The position numbers and the translations under genes were made by a program. Positions 7,514 through 15,080 of a stretch of DNA of 32,202 nucleotides are shown here, one piece after another. Source of the DNA: Kribbella turkmenica. Its GTDB lineage: Bacteria; Actinomycetota; Actinomycetes; Propionibacteriales; Kribbellaceae. The notes below the pieces were generated by a model, which was not told the origin of the DNA, did no database searches, and was given only the letters and a program-made list of their open reading frames with translations. Every line of letters begins with the position of its first letter. The first letter of the stretch is position 1. The stretch lies in contig NZ_SMKR01000081.1 in assembly GCF_004348725.1 (NCBI RefSeq), forward strand, positions 1-32,202, written 5' to 3'.

Positions 7514-8079
7514 GGATCTCCGTACTCGTGGTAGCCGGCGGTCTCCCAGAAGCCGAGGTCCTCGGAGTCGGACAGGACCAGGCCGCGGACCCACTTGGCG
7601 CTCTTCCAGAAGTACAGGTGCGGCACCAGCAGCCGGGCCGGTCCGCCGTGCTCGGGGTCCACCGGCTCGCCGTCGTACTCGTAGGCGATCCAGGCCTGCC
7701 CGTCGAGCAGGTCCTCCATCGGCAGGTTGGTCGTGTAGCCGCCGTAGCTGTGCGCCATCGCGAAGTCGGCGGCGGTCTCGACGTCGGCCAGCAGGGTGTC
7801 GAGGGAGACACCCTTCCAGCTCGTCTCGAGCTTCGACCACCTGGTCACGCAGTGGATGTCCTTGGTGATCTCCTCGGCCGGCAGCCCCATCAGCCCGGCC
7901 CAGTCCCACCGGTACCTCTCCCCCGACTCGCTGGTGACGACGAACTCCCAGTGCTCGGTCCGGATGTGCGGCGTCGGGCCCGCCGACAGCACCGGGAAGT
8001 CCTGAGTCAGGTACTGCCCCGGCGGCAGATCCGCCCGGCTCCGCCGACGCCCACCGAACCCCTCCGACACGATCCCCAT
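7483..8079 (-). CDS. Sulfite-oxidase-like molybdopterin oxidoreductase
   Basis: A 198-residue protein with the SUOX fold. The molybdenum-ligating Cys is C77 in the segment DIHCVTRWSKLETSWKGV. Also present are the early WEFVV and WDWAGLMGLP strands, HSYGGYTTNLP, and the C-terminal KSAKWVRGLVLSD and GFWETAGYHEYGDPW motifs typical of the family. It lacks a signal peptide, a heme domain and the Ig-like dimer domain of true sulfite oxidases, so it is a cytoplasmic minimal form; the substrate is unknown. ATG 8079 has GGGAGG 6 nt upstream. The 3' end overlaps the reductase gene by 31 nt. The acyl-CoA dehydrogenase gene ends 43 nt upstream, so read-through from that operon is possible. Confidence 0.88.
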   Translation of the reverse strand: MGIVSEGFGGRRRSRADLPPGQYLTQDFPVLSAGPTPHIRTEHWEFVVTSESGERYRWDWAGLMGLPAEEITKDIHCVTRWSKLETSWKGVSLDTLLADVETAADFAMAHSYGGYTTNLPMEDLLDGQAWIAYEYDGEPVDPEHGGPARLLVPHLYFWKSAKWVRGLVLSDSEDLGFWETAGYHEYGDPWKEQRYAGD

Positions 8080-8122
8080 CGCGACCTCCCTGTGCACCTG
8101 AGGGAAGTCAACCACGGCTGGC

Positions 8123-9265
8123 TCAGATTCCCATCGTCCGGCCGATGATTTCCTTCATGATTTCAGTGGTGCCCCCGTAGATGGTCTGGACGCGGGTGTC
8201 CAGGTACGCCTTGGCGATCGGGTACTCGGTCATGACGCCGTAGCCGCCGTACAACTGCAGGCACCGGTCGACGACCTTCTTCTGCAACTCGGTGGTCCAC
8301 CACTTCGCCATCGCGGCCTCGGCGACGGTGAGGCTGCCGGCATTCAGTTCGCGGATGCAGCGGTCGACGAAGACGCGGGCGATCTGGGTCTCGGTGGCGA
8401 TCTCGGCGAGCACGAACCGGCTGTTCTGGAACGAGCCGATCGGGCGGCCGAACGCCGTTCGCTCCTTCACGTAGGACAGCGTCGTGGCCAGCAGGTTCTC
8501 GCAGGCCGCGGCCGCGACCACCGCGATCGCGAGCCGTTCCTGCGGCAGCTTCTCCATCAGGTAGGCGAAGCCCCTGCCCTCGTCGCCGAGCAGGTTCGCC
8601 ACCGGGACCCGGACGTCGTCGAAGAACAGTTCGGCGGTGTCCTGCGCCTTGAGCCCGATCTTGTCCAGGTTCCGGCCGCGCTCGAACCCGGGCATGCCGC
8701 GCTCGACCACGAGCAGCGAGATGCCCTGCGCACCGGCCGTCGGGTCGGTCCTGGCGACGACGATGACGAGGTCGGCCAGGATGCCGTTCGAGATGAACGT
8801 CTTCTGGCCGTTCAGCACGAAGTGGTCACCCTCGCGCCGGGCGGCGGTCCGGATGCCCTGCAGGTCGCTGCCGGCGCCCGGCTCGGTCATTGCGATCGCG
8901 GTGATCGTCTCGCCCGAGCAGAAGCCGGGCAGCCAGCGCGCCTTCTGCTCGTCGGTCGCGTAGTCGAGCAGGTAGGCCGAGTTGATGTCGGTGTGGATCG
9001 CGAATCCGACTCCGCTCGCGCGGGCCCGGGTCAGTTCCTCGATCACCACGGCGTTGAACCGGAAGTCGCGCGCGCCGCCGCCGCCGTACTCGGACGGCAC
9101 CATGAAGCCGAGCAGGCCGGCCCGGCCGGCCGCGGTCCAGACCTCGCGCGGGACGATGCCGGCCTCCTCCCAGGCGTCGTGATGCGACACGATCTCCTTC
9201 TCGCAGAACGCTCGTGCGGTCTCCCGGAAGGCGTCGTGATCGGCGTCGAAGAGCTCACGTTCCAT
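8123..9265 (-). CDS. Acyl-CoA dehydrogenase (LCAD/IVD-type active site)
   Basis: A 380-residue FAD-dependent acyl-CoA dehydrogenase catalysing the first step of beta-oxidation. Family motifs present are AIAMTEPGAGSDLQGI, FISNG, RTAFGRPIGSFQ and QLYGGYGVMTEYP. The C-terminal loop reads IYGGTTEIMKEI: the Glu used as base in short- and medium-chain enzymes (IYEGT) is Gly here. A Glu occurs instead in the ACEN segment (E256), the position used by long-chain and isovaleryl-CoA dehydrogenases. The enzyme should therefore be active, with the base on that helix. It follows the AMACR-like gene by 24 nt in one operon, which points to long or methyl-branched acyl-CoA substrates. ATG 9265 has a GAGAGGAAA ribosome binding site. 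Confidence 0.93.
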   Translation of the reverse strand: MERELFDADHDAFRETARAFCEKEIVSHHDAWEEAGIVPREVWTAAGRAGLLGFMVPSEYGGGGARDFRFNAVVIEELTRARASGVGFAIHTDINSAYLLDYATDEQKARWLPGFCSGETITAIAMTEPGAGSDLQGIRTAARREGDHFVLNGQKTFISNGILADLVIVVARTDPTAGAQGISLLVVERGMPGFERGRNLDKIGLKAQDTAELFFDDVRVPVANLLGDEGRGFAYLMEKLPQERLAIAVVAAAACENLLATTLSYVKERTAFGRPIGSFQNSRFVLAEIATETQIARVFVDRCIRELNAGSLTVAEAAMAKWWTTELQKKVVDRCLQLYGGYGVMTEYPIAKAYLDTRVQTIYGGTTEIMKEIIGRTMGI

Positions 9266-9289
9266 GGGCGGTTTCCTCTCGGGCGGTGA

Positions 9290-10411
9290 TCAGGACTGGA
9301 CGGCGGCGCCGGACTCCAGCAGGTCGTCGACGTCGGTGATGCCCCAGTCGGTCAAGGCCTCACGGGTGTGCCGGCCGGCGCGGGCGGGCGGTCGGCCGAG
9401 TCCGGTCGGCGTCCGGGAGAAACGCGGCGCGGGCGCCGCCTGGCGGACGCCATCCCTGTCCACAAAGGTGCCCCTGGCAACGAGGTGCGGGTGGTCGGCG
9501 GCGAGCGGCAGGACCGCGGTGACACACGCGTCCGAGCCGTCGAACACCTCGGTCCACTCCGCCTGGGTGCGCCCCAGGAAGGCCTCGGCCAGTACCTTCC
9601 GGAGCTCCGGCCAGTTCGCCGGGTCGTCGCGATCCGGGGCGGTGACACCCAGCCTGGCCATCAGCTCGTCGTAGAACGGCTGCTCGATCGCGCCGACCGC
9701 GACGTGCTTGCCGTCCGCCGTCTCGTACACGTCGTAGAACGGCGCGCCGGTGTCGAGCAGGTTCGTCCCCCGTTCCCGCGTCCAGGCACCGGCGGCGAGC
9801 GCGCCGAGCATCATCGTGGTCAGGTGCGCCGAACCGTCGACGATCGCCGCGTCGACGACCTGACCGCGACCACTCCGTTGAGCCTCGTGCAGCGCCGCCA
9901 GGACGCCGACCACGAGGTACAGCGAACCGCCGGCGAAGTCTCCGAGCAGGTTCGCCGGGACCTGCGGCGGACCGCCCGCACGGCCGATCAGGTGCAGGGC
10001 ACCGGACAGCGCGATGTAGTCGATGTCGTGTCCGGCCGCCTGCGCGAGCGGCCCGTCCTGCCCCCAGCCGGTCATCCGCCCGTACACGAGTTTCGGAGTG
10101 ATCGCGTGCAGGTCGTCCGGGCCGAGCCCGAGCCGCTCGGCGACACCCGGCCGGAACGCCTCGACCAGTACGTCGGCCTGCGCGACCAACCGGCGTACGA
10201 CGTCGATCGCGGCCGGGCTCTTGAGGTCGAGGGCCACGCTGCGGCGACCGCGGTTGACCAGGTCCAGCTCGGGCGGACCGAAGGACAGGCCGCCGCCGGG
10301 CCGGTCGATCCGGAGCACCTCGGCGCCGAGCTCGGCCAGCATCATGCAGGCGAACGGCCCCGGACCGATTCCGGCCAGCTCGACGACCTTGACCCCTTGG
10401 AGTGGACCCAT
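9290..10411 (-). CDS. CaiB/BaiF CoA-transferase family protein, alpha-methylacyl-CoA racemase-like
   Basis: A 373-residue class III CoA-transferase fold protein. It begins MGPLQGVKVVELAGIGPGPF and carries EVLRIDRPGG, RSVALDLKS and VLVEAFRPGV. The racemase residues match those described for bacterial AMACR (MCR): H128 and D129 in AAGHDIDYIALSG, D158 in LLGDFAGGS, and a Glu in YETADGKHVAVGAIE. It probably interconverts 2R- and 2S-methylacyl-CoA so that branched fatty acids can enter beta-oxidation through the next gene, the acyl-CoA dehydrogenase. I chose ATG 10411; it lies 7 nt after a CACAAT -10 box, so the mRNA is probably leaderless. An upstream extension to 10465 would cross the promoter. 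A CoA-transferase role cannot be excluded. Confidence 0.9.
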   Translation of the reverse strand: MGPLQGVKVVELAGIGPGPFACMMLAELGAEVLRIDRPGGGLSFGPPELDLVNRGRRSVALDLKSPAAIDVVRRLVAQADVLVEAFRPGVAERLGLGPDDLHAITPKLVYGRMTGWGQDGPLAQAAGHDIDYIALSGALHLIGRAGGPPQVPANLLGDFAGGSLYLVVGVLAALHEAQRSGRGQVVDAAIVDGSAHLTTMMLGALAAGAWTRERGTNLLDTGAPFYDVYETADGKHVAVGAIEQPFYDELMARLGVTAPDRDDPANWPELRKVLAEAFLGRTQAEWTEVFDGSDACVTAVLPLAADHPHLVARGTFVDRDGVRQAAPAPRFSRTPTGLGRPPARAGRHTREALTDWGITDVDDLLESGAAVQS

Positions 10412-10418
10412 GCCGCCT

Positions 10419-10449
10419 ATTGTGACAGTTCCACTGTCACAATCGTCAA
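10419..10449 (-). promoter_or_regulatory. Promoter and operator copy 2 of the AMACR/acyl-CoA dehydrogenase operon
   Basis: The 25-bp dyad at 10419-10443 is perfect: ATTGTGACAGT, centre TCC, ACTGTCACAAT. On the minus strand TTGACG (10449-10444) and CACAAT (10424-10419) are separated by 19 nt, exactly as at 5434-5464. The -10 is followed by 7 nt and the ATG, giving a leaderless transcript. The -35 contains the stop codon of the upstream membrane-protein gene. The likely regulator is the MerR protein at 5489-6223. Confidence 0.75.
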
Positions 10450-10832
10450 GCCATCCTGCGTGCACCGATCAGCGCGCTCAGCGGCAGCAGCACGCTGAGC
10501 GTGGTGAGCGCGACCAGCACCGTCGACCACCCGGGCGAGTCGCCCTCGAGGTGCCCGACGTGGAACGCGAAATGCGTCACGGCGAACGCCAGGTAGGCCG
10601 CGAGCGCAACCTTCGTCAGCAGCCGGTCGAAGCTGATCGCGGCCGCGCCGAGCACGATGGCCATCCCGAGCTTCATGCCACCGAGGTCGCGGAAGAGATG
10701 CTCGCTGTACGGCGGCGTCCAGTCGACCGTCGGCAGGTCGTAGAACGCCGCCGGCAGGAACGCCATCCACACGCCCAGCACGAGCTCGAACGCGGCGAAG
10801 ACCACCAGGACCGACCGCACGTAGCGGCTCAC
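10446..10832 (-). CDS. Small four-helix membrane protein (DoxX-like), unknown function
   Basis: A 128-residue integral membrane protein with four predicted helices: residues about 5-30 (VRSVLVVFAAFELVLGVWMAFL), 52-70 (KLGMAIVLGAAAISF), 73-95 (KVALAAYLAFAVTHFAFHVGHL) and 104-122 (VLVALTTLSVLLPLSALIG). The topology and the THFAFHVGH segment resemble the DoxX/DUF4267-like group of small membrane proteins, but I cannot assign a family firmly. GTG 10832 overlaps the stop of the SDR gene (GTGA), so it belongs to the ECF41 sigma operon and is its last gene. Its stop codon lies inside the -35 of the following AMACR promoter. The substrate or partner is unknown. Confidence 0.82.
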   Translation of the reverse strand: MSRYVRSVLVVFAAFELVLGVWMAFLPAAFYDLPTVDWTPPYSEHLFRDLGGMKLGMAIVLGAAAISFDRLLTKVALAAYLAFAVTHFAFHVGHLEGDSPGWSTVLVALTTLSVLLPLSALIGARRMA

Positions 10833-11551
10833 TCCTTGCCGCCGAGGTAGTCGTCGAAGGTGATGCTGCCGTACGGCGTGCCGGCGACGTTGGCGTGGCC
10901 GTCCACGAAGGCCCGGAACACCTTGCCCGGGACGCGGACCGGCACGACCGGCCGCCGCGATCCCCGCGCGGCCTTCCAGGCCCGGGCGAGCTCAGGCACC
11001 GGCCGGGTCTCCGGCCCACCGATGTCGGCGGCCCGGCCGATCACCGGGTCGCCCACGAGCTCGGTCAGGCGGGCGGCCACGTCGGAGACGGCGATCGGCT
11101 GCAGCGCGGCGGCCGGCGCGAAGAGGGCCGGCGTCCTCAGGCTGAAGACCCGGTCCAGCAGGTTGTGGAACTGGGTGGCCCGCAGGACCGTGTACGACGC
11201 CCGGGACTCGATCAGCCGCTCGGCCTCGAGCTTGTGCCGGTAGTACGCCAGCGGGATCCGGTCGATGCCGGCGATCGACATGTACAGCACATGCGCCGAC
11301 GCCGTCGCGGCGTCGAGCAGGTTGCGGGTCTGGAGAATGTCCTTCTTACCCTGCGCGGTGGCGAGGTGGACGATCATGTCGACGCCATCGGCGGCCGCGC
11401 GGATCCCGCTGCCGGTGGTCAGGTCGCCGGTGACCAGGCCTGGACCGGTCCGGCGGCTGAGCACCCGGACCGTGTGGCCGGCGGCGCGAAGGTGTTCGAC
11501 AGTCGGCCGGCCGAGCGACCCGGTGCCGCCCGTCACGAGGAGAGTTGTCAT
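10829..11551 (-). CDS. NmrA/SDR-type NAD(P)-binding oxidoreductase
   Basis: A 240-residue Rossmann-fold protein. The nucleotide-binding motif VTGGTGSLGRPTVEHLRAAGH starts at residue 6, ends the first strand-helix unit with VRVLSRR, and is followed by DMIVHLATAQG. SIAGIDRIPLAYYRHKLEAERLI contains the YxxxK-like pair of extended or atypical SDRs, and LRATQFHNLLD is typical of the NmrA/HSCARG-like group. ATG 11551 has a GAAAGGA site 7 nt upstream. It follows the ECF41 sigma gene by 18 nt. Genes for an oxidoreductase, epimerase or carboxymuconolactone decarboxylase are the characteristic neighbours and targets of ECF41 sigma factors, so this is probably the sigma factor's target. The substrate is unknown. 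Confidence 0.88.
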   Translation of the reverse strand: MTTLLVTGGTGSLGRPTVEHLRAAGHTVRVLSRRTGPGLVTGDLTTGSGIRAAADGVDMIVHLATAQGKKDILQTRNLLDAATASAHVLYMSIAGIDRIPLAYYRHKLEAERLIESRASYTVLRATQFHNLLDRVFSLRTPALFAPAAALQPIAVSDVAARLTELVGDPVIGRAADIGGPETRPVPELARAWKAARGSRRPVVPVRVPGKVFRAFVDGHANVAGTPYGSITFDDYLGGKE

Positions 11552-11569
11552 CTTGGTGTCCTTTCGGGT

Positions 11570-12475
11570 TCACCAAGGAAGATCCGGCAGCCCTCCGATT
11601 CGTGACAGTTGCGCGGCCGTGAACGTGAGTTTGTCCGGATTCATCACGAACCGGAGCTCGGTCACCCCGCCGTCGCCGAAGCCGGCGAAGCAGACCGCCT
11701 CGACGCCTCGGGGGCTGACGGCAAGGAACGCCGGCTGCCCGTTCGCCTCGGCGAAGCGGACCTCGAGCCCCTCGCCGTACTTCTGCAGGGCGCCCACCAG
11801 GTAGCGCGCGACCCGCTCCCGGCCGGTGAGCGCGTTCCGGGCCGCGAACACCTTCCCGCCGCCGTCGGCCCGGGACACCACGTCCTCGGCGAGCAGCGCC
11901 TCCAGCTCGCCGATCTCACCCTGCTGAGCGGCCGCGATGAACCGCTCGACCAGCGTGCGCCATTCGGCCCGGTCGACCCGGCGCTCGCGCCGCGGCTCGG
12001 CGGCCACCCGCTTGGACGCCCGGGAGACCAGTTGCCGGGCGTTGGCCTCGGACGTGCCGATCAGCTCGGCGACCTCGCGATGGCTGTACGCGAAGGCTTC
12101 GCGCAGCACATACGCCGCCCGCTCGGCCGGGCTGAGCCGTTCGAGCACGACCAGCAAGGCCATCGACACCGAATCACGCTCGGCGACCACGTCCAGCGGG
12201 CCGAGCTCCTCGAAGCGCCCGCCGGTGAGCACCGGCTCCGGCAACCACTCCCCCACGTACGTCTCCCGCCGTACCCGGGCCGAGGTGAGTTGCTTGATCG
12301 ACAGGTTCGTGACGATCTTCGCCAGGTAGGCGTCGGGGTCCTTCACCGCGTCCTGGTCGACGGCCTGCCAGCGCAGCCAGGCCTCCTGGACGATCTCCTC
12401 GGCGTCGGCCGCCGTACCCATCATTCGGTAGGCGATCCCGAACAACCGTCCGTGCAGGCGCTCGAAGTCATCCAC
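11570..12475 (-). CDS. sigJ: ECF41-family RNA polymerase sigma factor (SigJ-type)
   Basis: A 301-residue sigma factor. Region 2 lies at 1-60 (LFGIAYRMMGTAADAEEIVQEAWLRW) and region 4 at about 110-155 (LSPAERAAYVLREAF through EVAELIGTSEANARQLVSRA). A C-terminal SnoaL-like domain follows. The signature motifs described for ECF41 are all visible: WLPEP at 77-81, DGGGK near 200 and NPDKL near 279. In this group the fused C-terminal domain replaces an anti-sigma factor and tunes activity. I chose the GTG at 12475, 5 nt after the DinB stop, since the protein then begins VDDFERLHGRLFGIA as in the family; the ORF reading to 13351 is a shadow. It heads toward the NmrA/SDR and membrane-protein genes, its likely regulon. 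Confidence 0.92.
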   Translation of the reverse strand: MDDFERLHGRLFGIAYRMMGTAADAEEIVQEAWLRWQAVDQDAVKDPDAYLAKIVTNLSIKQLTSARVRRETYVGEWLPEPVLTGGRFEELGPLDVVAERDSVSMALLVVLERLSPAERAAYVLREAFAYSHREVAELIGTSEANARQLVSRASKRVAAEPRRERRVDRAEWRTLVERFIAAAQQGEIGELEALLAEDVVSRADGGGKVFAARNALTGRERVARYLVGALQKYGEGLEVRFAEANGQPAFLAVSPRGVEAVCFAGFGDGGVTELRFVMNPDKLTFTAAQLSRIGGLPDLPW

Positions 12476-12480
12476 GCCGA

Positions 12481-13059
12481 TCAGTGTTCCGTACGGAAGG
12501 TCTCCGCGGCCTGCTGGATCCTGATGTAGTACTCGGTCCACTCGGTGGCGTCCATCATGTCGGCGTCGGCGCCACCCTGCCCGTCGATCAGCTCGCGAAC
12601 GAGGTCGGCGTGACCGGCGTGGTGGGCGGTCTCGTCGACCATCCGGATCAGCAAGGCGCCGAACGTCGTCCTGCGCTTGCCCTCGGCCCAGTGTGGGACC
12701 TCCGCCGGCGTGTCCAGCGGGAGCTCGGCGATGCTGCGGTCGCTGTGCGCGCACGCCGCCCGGTACAGGTCGGTGATGTACTCGGTGCTTTCGGACGGCA
12801 GCGCCCACATGTCGGCGCCGTCCCAGATCGAGCCGTCCTCCTCCCACGGCAGCGGCTTCTCCGGCGGCCGGCCGACGCTCGTGCCGAGGTAGACCCACTC
12901 GAGGCCGGCGAGGTGCTTGACCAGGCCGAGGAGGTTCGTCCCCGACGGCACCAGCGGGCGGCGCCGGTCGTACTCGGACAGGCCGTCCAGTTTCGCGAGG
13001 AGCAGGGCCCGTGTGGCCTGGAGGTACTTCTGCAGCTCGATTGCCAGTGGATCCGTCAT
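12481..13059 (-). CDS. DinB-family protein (DUF664-like)
   Basis: A 192-residue four-helix-bundle protein of the DinB/YfiT superfamily, a group of metal-dependent thiol (mycothiol or bacillithiol) transferases and related proteins. The metal-ligand pattern is visible: a His in VKHLAGLEWVYLG near residue 49, and DETAHHAGHADLVRELI near 147 with H and HxxxH spacing. The DUF664-like N-terminus (LLAKLDGLSEYDRRRPLVPSGTNLLG) supports the call. ATG 13059 lies 6 nt after the -10 TACCGT, so a leaderless start is likely. The sigma factor gene begins 5 nt after its stop, so it is the first gene of the ECF41 operon. A mycothiol-dependent detoxification role fits the stress setting but is inference. Confidence 0.87.
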   Translation of the reverse strand: MTDPLAIELQKYLQATRALLLAKLDGLSEYDRRRPLVPSGTNLLGLVKHLAGLEWVYLGTSVGRPPEKPLPWEEDGSIWDGADMWALPSESTEYITDLYRAACAHSDRSIAELPLDTPAEVPHWAEGKRRTTFGALLIRMVDETAHHAGHADLVRELIDGQGGADADMMDATEWTEYYIRIQQAAETFRTEH

Positions 13060-13065
13060 GCCGAA

Positions 13066-13071
13066 ACGGTA
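13066..13071 (-). promoter_or_regulatory. -10 box of the DinB/ECF41 operon; leaderless start
   Basis: TACCGT on the minus strand is followed by 6 nt (TTCGGC) and the ATG at 13059. No ribosome binding site is needed or seen. No clear -35 hexamer is visible; the region upstream holds the end of cobQ. Confidence 0.5.
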
Positions 13072-13080
13072 ACCGGACCA

Positions 13081-14541
13081 TCAGACAGTTTTCGGTGCTC
13101 CGGGTGGGACGAACGGCGGCGTGGCCGGCCCGCGCTCGATCAGGGCCATCAGCGCGGCCGTGTCGACGTGGGAGTCGATCGCGTCGGCGAGCCCGTCGAG
13201 GCGCGCCTCCCGGACAGCGGCGAACGAGACCGTGCCGTCGGGCGCCGGTTTCCCCGTCAGCCCGGCGACCTCGGTCAGGAACGCGTGCCGCGCCGCGTCG
13301 TCGTCGAGCAGCCCGTGCCAGATCGTGCCCCAGGTGTTCCCGGCCCGGCACCCGCCGGGGAAGGCCGCGGCGTCCCCGGTCGCCGTCACCACGCCGTGGT
13401 GGATCTCGTACGCCGTCGGTGCCGGCCTGGTCAGCACCTTCGCCGGCTCGAACACCGTTGCAACCGGCAACAATTCGAGCCCGGTGTGCTCACCGCCGCC
13501 CTCGACCCCGTGCGGATCCTCGATCGCACCGCCGAGCAGCTGATACCCACCGCAGATCCCGAGCACGGGCCGACCCGCGGCGACCCGAGCGGTGACCGCG
13601 TCGGCGAGCCCCTGCTCCCGCATCCACCGCAGGTCCGCCACGGTCGCCCGCGACCCCGGGAGGACGACGAGATCGGCGTCCCGCACCTCGGCCGGGCTCG
13701 CCGTGAAGAACACGCTGTTCGTAGGCTCGACCGCGAGCGCGTCCAGGTCGGTGAAATTGCTGATCCGCGGGAAGCGCACGACCGCGATCGTCAGCACGTC
13801 CGCCGCCGACGTCCGGCGTACCGGGATGTCCAGGGCGTCCTCGGAGTCCAGCCACAGCTCGGGCAACCACGGGAGGACGCCGTACGTCGGCCGGCCGGTC
13901 ACCGAGCTGAGCATGTCGATCCCCGGCTGCAGCAGCGACACGTCACCGCGGAACTTGTTCACCAGGAATCCGCTGATCAACGCCTGGTCCGCGGCGTCGA
14001 GCAACGCGACCGTACCGAACATCGAGGCGAACACCCCACCACGATCGATGTCGCCGACCACCACCACCGGCGACCGGGTGTGCTGGGCGAGGCCCATGTT
14101 CACGTAGTCGGACTGCCGCAGGTTGATCTCGGTCGGACTGCCCGCACCCTCGCTGATCACCACGTCGTACCGCGTTGCCAGATCGTCGTACGCCGCGAAC
14201 GCCGCCTTCGCCAGCTCGGCCCGCTCGGTGAGGAAACCGCGGGCGGAAAGCTCGCCCCACGGTTCCCCCATCAGCACGACATGGCTGCGGCGGTCGCTGC
14301 CTGGTTTGAGCAGCACCGGGTTCATCGCGGCCTCCGGCTCCGCGCCGGCGGCCACCGCCTGGATCCACTGCGCCCGGCCGATCTCGGCGCCGTCCGCGCA
14401 GACCATCGAGTTGTTCGACATGTTCTGCGCCTTGTACGGCGCCACCCGGACACCCTGCCGCGCCAGCCACCGGCACAACCCGGTGACCACGGTCGTCTTC
14501 CCCGCGTCGGACGTCGTACCGGCGATCAGCAAAGAGCCCAC
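13081..14541 (-). CDS. cobQ: Cobyric acid synthase
   Basis: A 486-residue amidotransferase that amidates four side chains of adenosylcobyrinic acid a,c-diamide in B12 synthesis, using glutamine and ATP. The N-terminal BioD-like ATPase half begins LLIAGTTSDAGKTTVVTGL (P-loop near residues 8-15) and contains the CobQ-specific PYKAQNMSNNSMV, ISEGAGSPTEINL and VGDIDRGGVFASM. The C-terminal class I glutaminase half has the nucleophile C330 in GICGGYQLLGG and His residues in YEIHHG and GTIWHG. The start is GTG at 14541, 2 nt after the YbaK stop. No other cobalamin gene is nearby, so it is separated from the rest of the pathway. MurT/GatD is ruled out by the fused two-domain layout. Confidence 0.96.
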   Translation of the reverse strand: MGSLLIAGTTSDAGKTTVVTGLCRWLARQGVRVAPYKAQNMSNNSMVCADGAEIGRAQWIQAVAAGAEPEAAMNPVLLKPGSDRRSHVVLMGEPWGELSARGFLTERAELAKAAFAAYDDLATRYDVVISEGAGSPTEINLRQSDYVNMGLAQHTRSPVVVVGDIDRGGVFASMFGTVALLDAADQALISGFLVNKFRGDVSLLQPGIDMLSSVTGRPTYGVLPWLPELWLDSEDALDIPVRRTSAADVLTIAVVRFPRISNFTDLDALAVEPTNSVFFTASPAEVRDADLVVLPGSRATVADLRWMREQGLADAVTARVAAGRPVLGICGGYQLLGGAIEDPHGVEGGGEHTGLELLPVATVFEPAKVLTRPAPTAYEIHHGVVTATGDAAAFPGGCRAGNTWGTIWHGLLDDDAARHAFLTEVAGLTGKPAPDGTVSFAAVREARLDGLADAIDSHVDTAALMALIERGPATPPFVPPGAPKTV

Positions 14542-14543
14542 GG

Positions 14544-15080
14544 TCAGTCAGCGGGAGCCGCGAGCTTCAGCACATCGGCGGTCGGCAGCCTGGCGAGGTC
14601 GGCGCCGTCGACGAGCAGCTTCGACGCGCGGACGCCGCTGCCGATCACCACCGGTCCGGCGTTCGCGACCGCCTCGTCGACCAGGACCGGCCAGTCGGCG
14701 GGCAGTCCGATCGGCGTGATGCCGCCGTACTCCATGCCGGTCGAGCCGACCGCGTCGTCCTGGGCGGCGAACGAGATCTTCCGGACGCCGAGGTGCTTGC
14801 GGATCACGCCGTTCACGTCGGCCCGGTGGGTCGCGAGCACCATCACCGCGGCGTACGTCGACTCACCGGCCCGCTTGCCGTGGACGATCACGCAGTTCGC
14901 CGACGCGGCCATCGGTACGTCGTACTCCGCGCAGAAGGCGGCCGTGTCGGCCAGGCCCGGATCGATCGGTGCCGCGTACCCCGGGATCGCGCCGAGACCG
15001 GCCCGGACGGGCGCCGCCAGCAACTCCGGCACCTCGGCGGCGGGCCGCCACTCGAGCTTGCCCAGTACCGGCCCGGTCAC
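14544..15080 (-). CDS. YbaK/EbsC-type aminoacyl-tRNA deacylase domain protein
   Basis: A 178-residue YbaK/ProX-fold protein. Such proteins hydrolyse mischarged aminoacyl-tRNA in trans, classically Ala- or Cys-tRNA(Pro). Supporting segments are NCVIVHGKRAGESTYAAVMVLA in the first half, then ADVNGVIRKHLG and ISFAAQDDAVGSTGMEYGGITPIGLP, which carry the conserved Gly-rich substrate loop. The C-terminal VVIGSGVRASKLLVDGADLARL is also characteristic. The start is GTG at 15080, overlapping the GNAT stop (GTGA). It lies between gnat and cobQ in a tight operon. The exact tRNA or substrate cannot be read from the sequence. Confidence 0.88.
   Translation of the reverse strand: MTGPVLGKLEWRPAAEVPELLAAPVRAGLGAIPGYAAPIDPGLADTAAFCAEYDVPMAASANCVIVHGKRAGESTYAAVMVLATHRADVNGVIRKHLGVRKISFAAQDDAVGSTGMEYGGITPIGLPADWPVLVDEAVANAGPVVIGSGVRASKLLVDGADLARLPTADVLKLAAPAD

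Noticed and set aside
11577..11607. ECF41-type promoter before the SDR gene
   Set aside because: TGTCACG on the minus strand resembles the reported TGTCACA -35, but no CGTC-like -10 occurs at about 16 nt; it may be chance within the end of the sigma gene.
11570..13351. 593-codon reading of the sigma factor gene
   Set aside because: Only residues from the GTG at 12475 match ECF41; the upstream part overlaps the DinB and cobQ genes in another frame.
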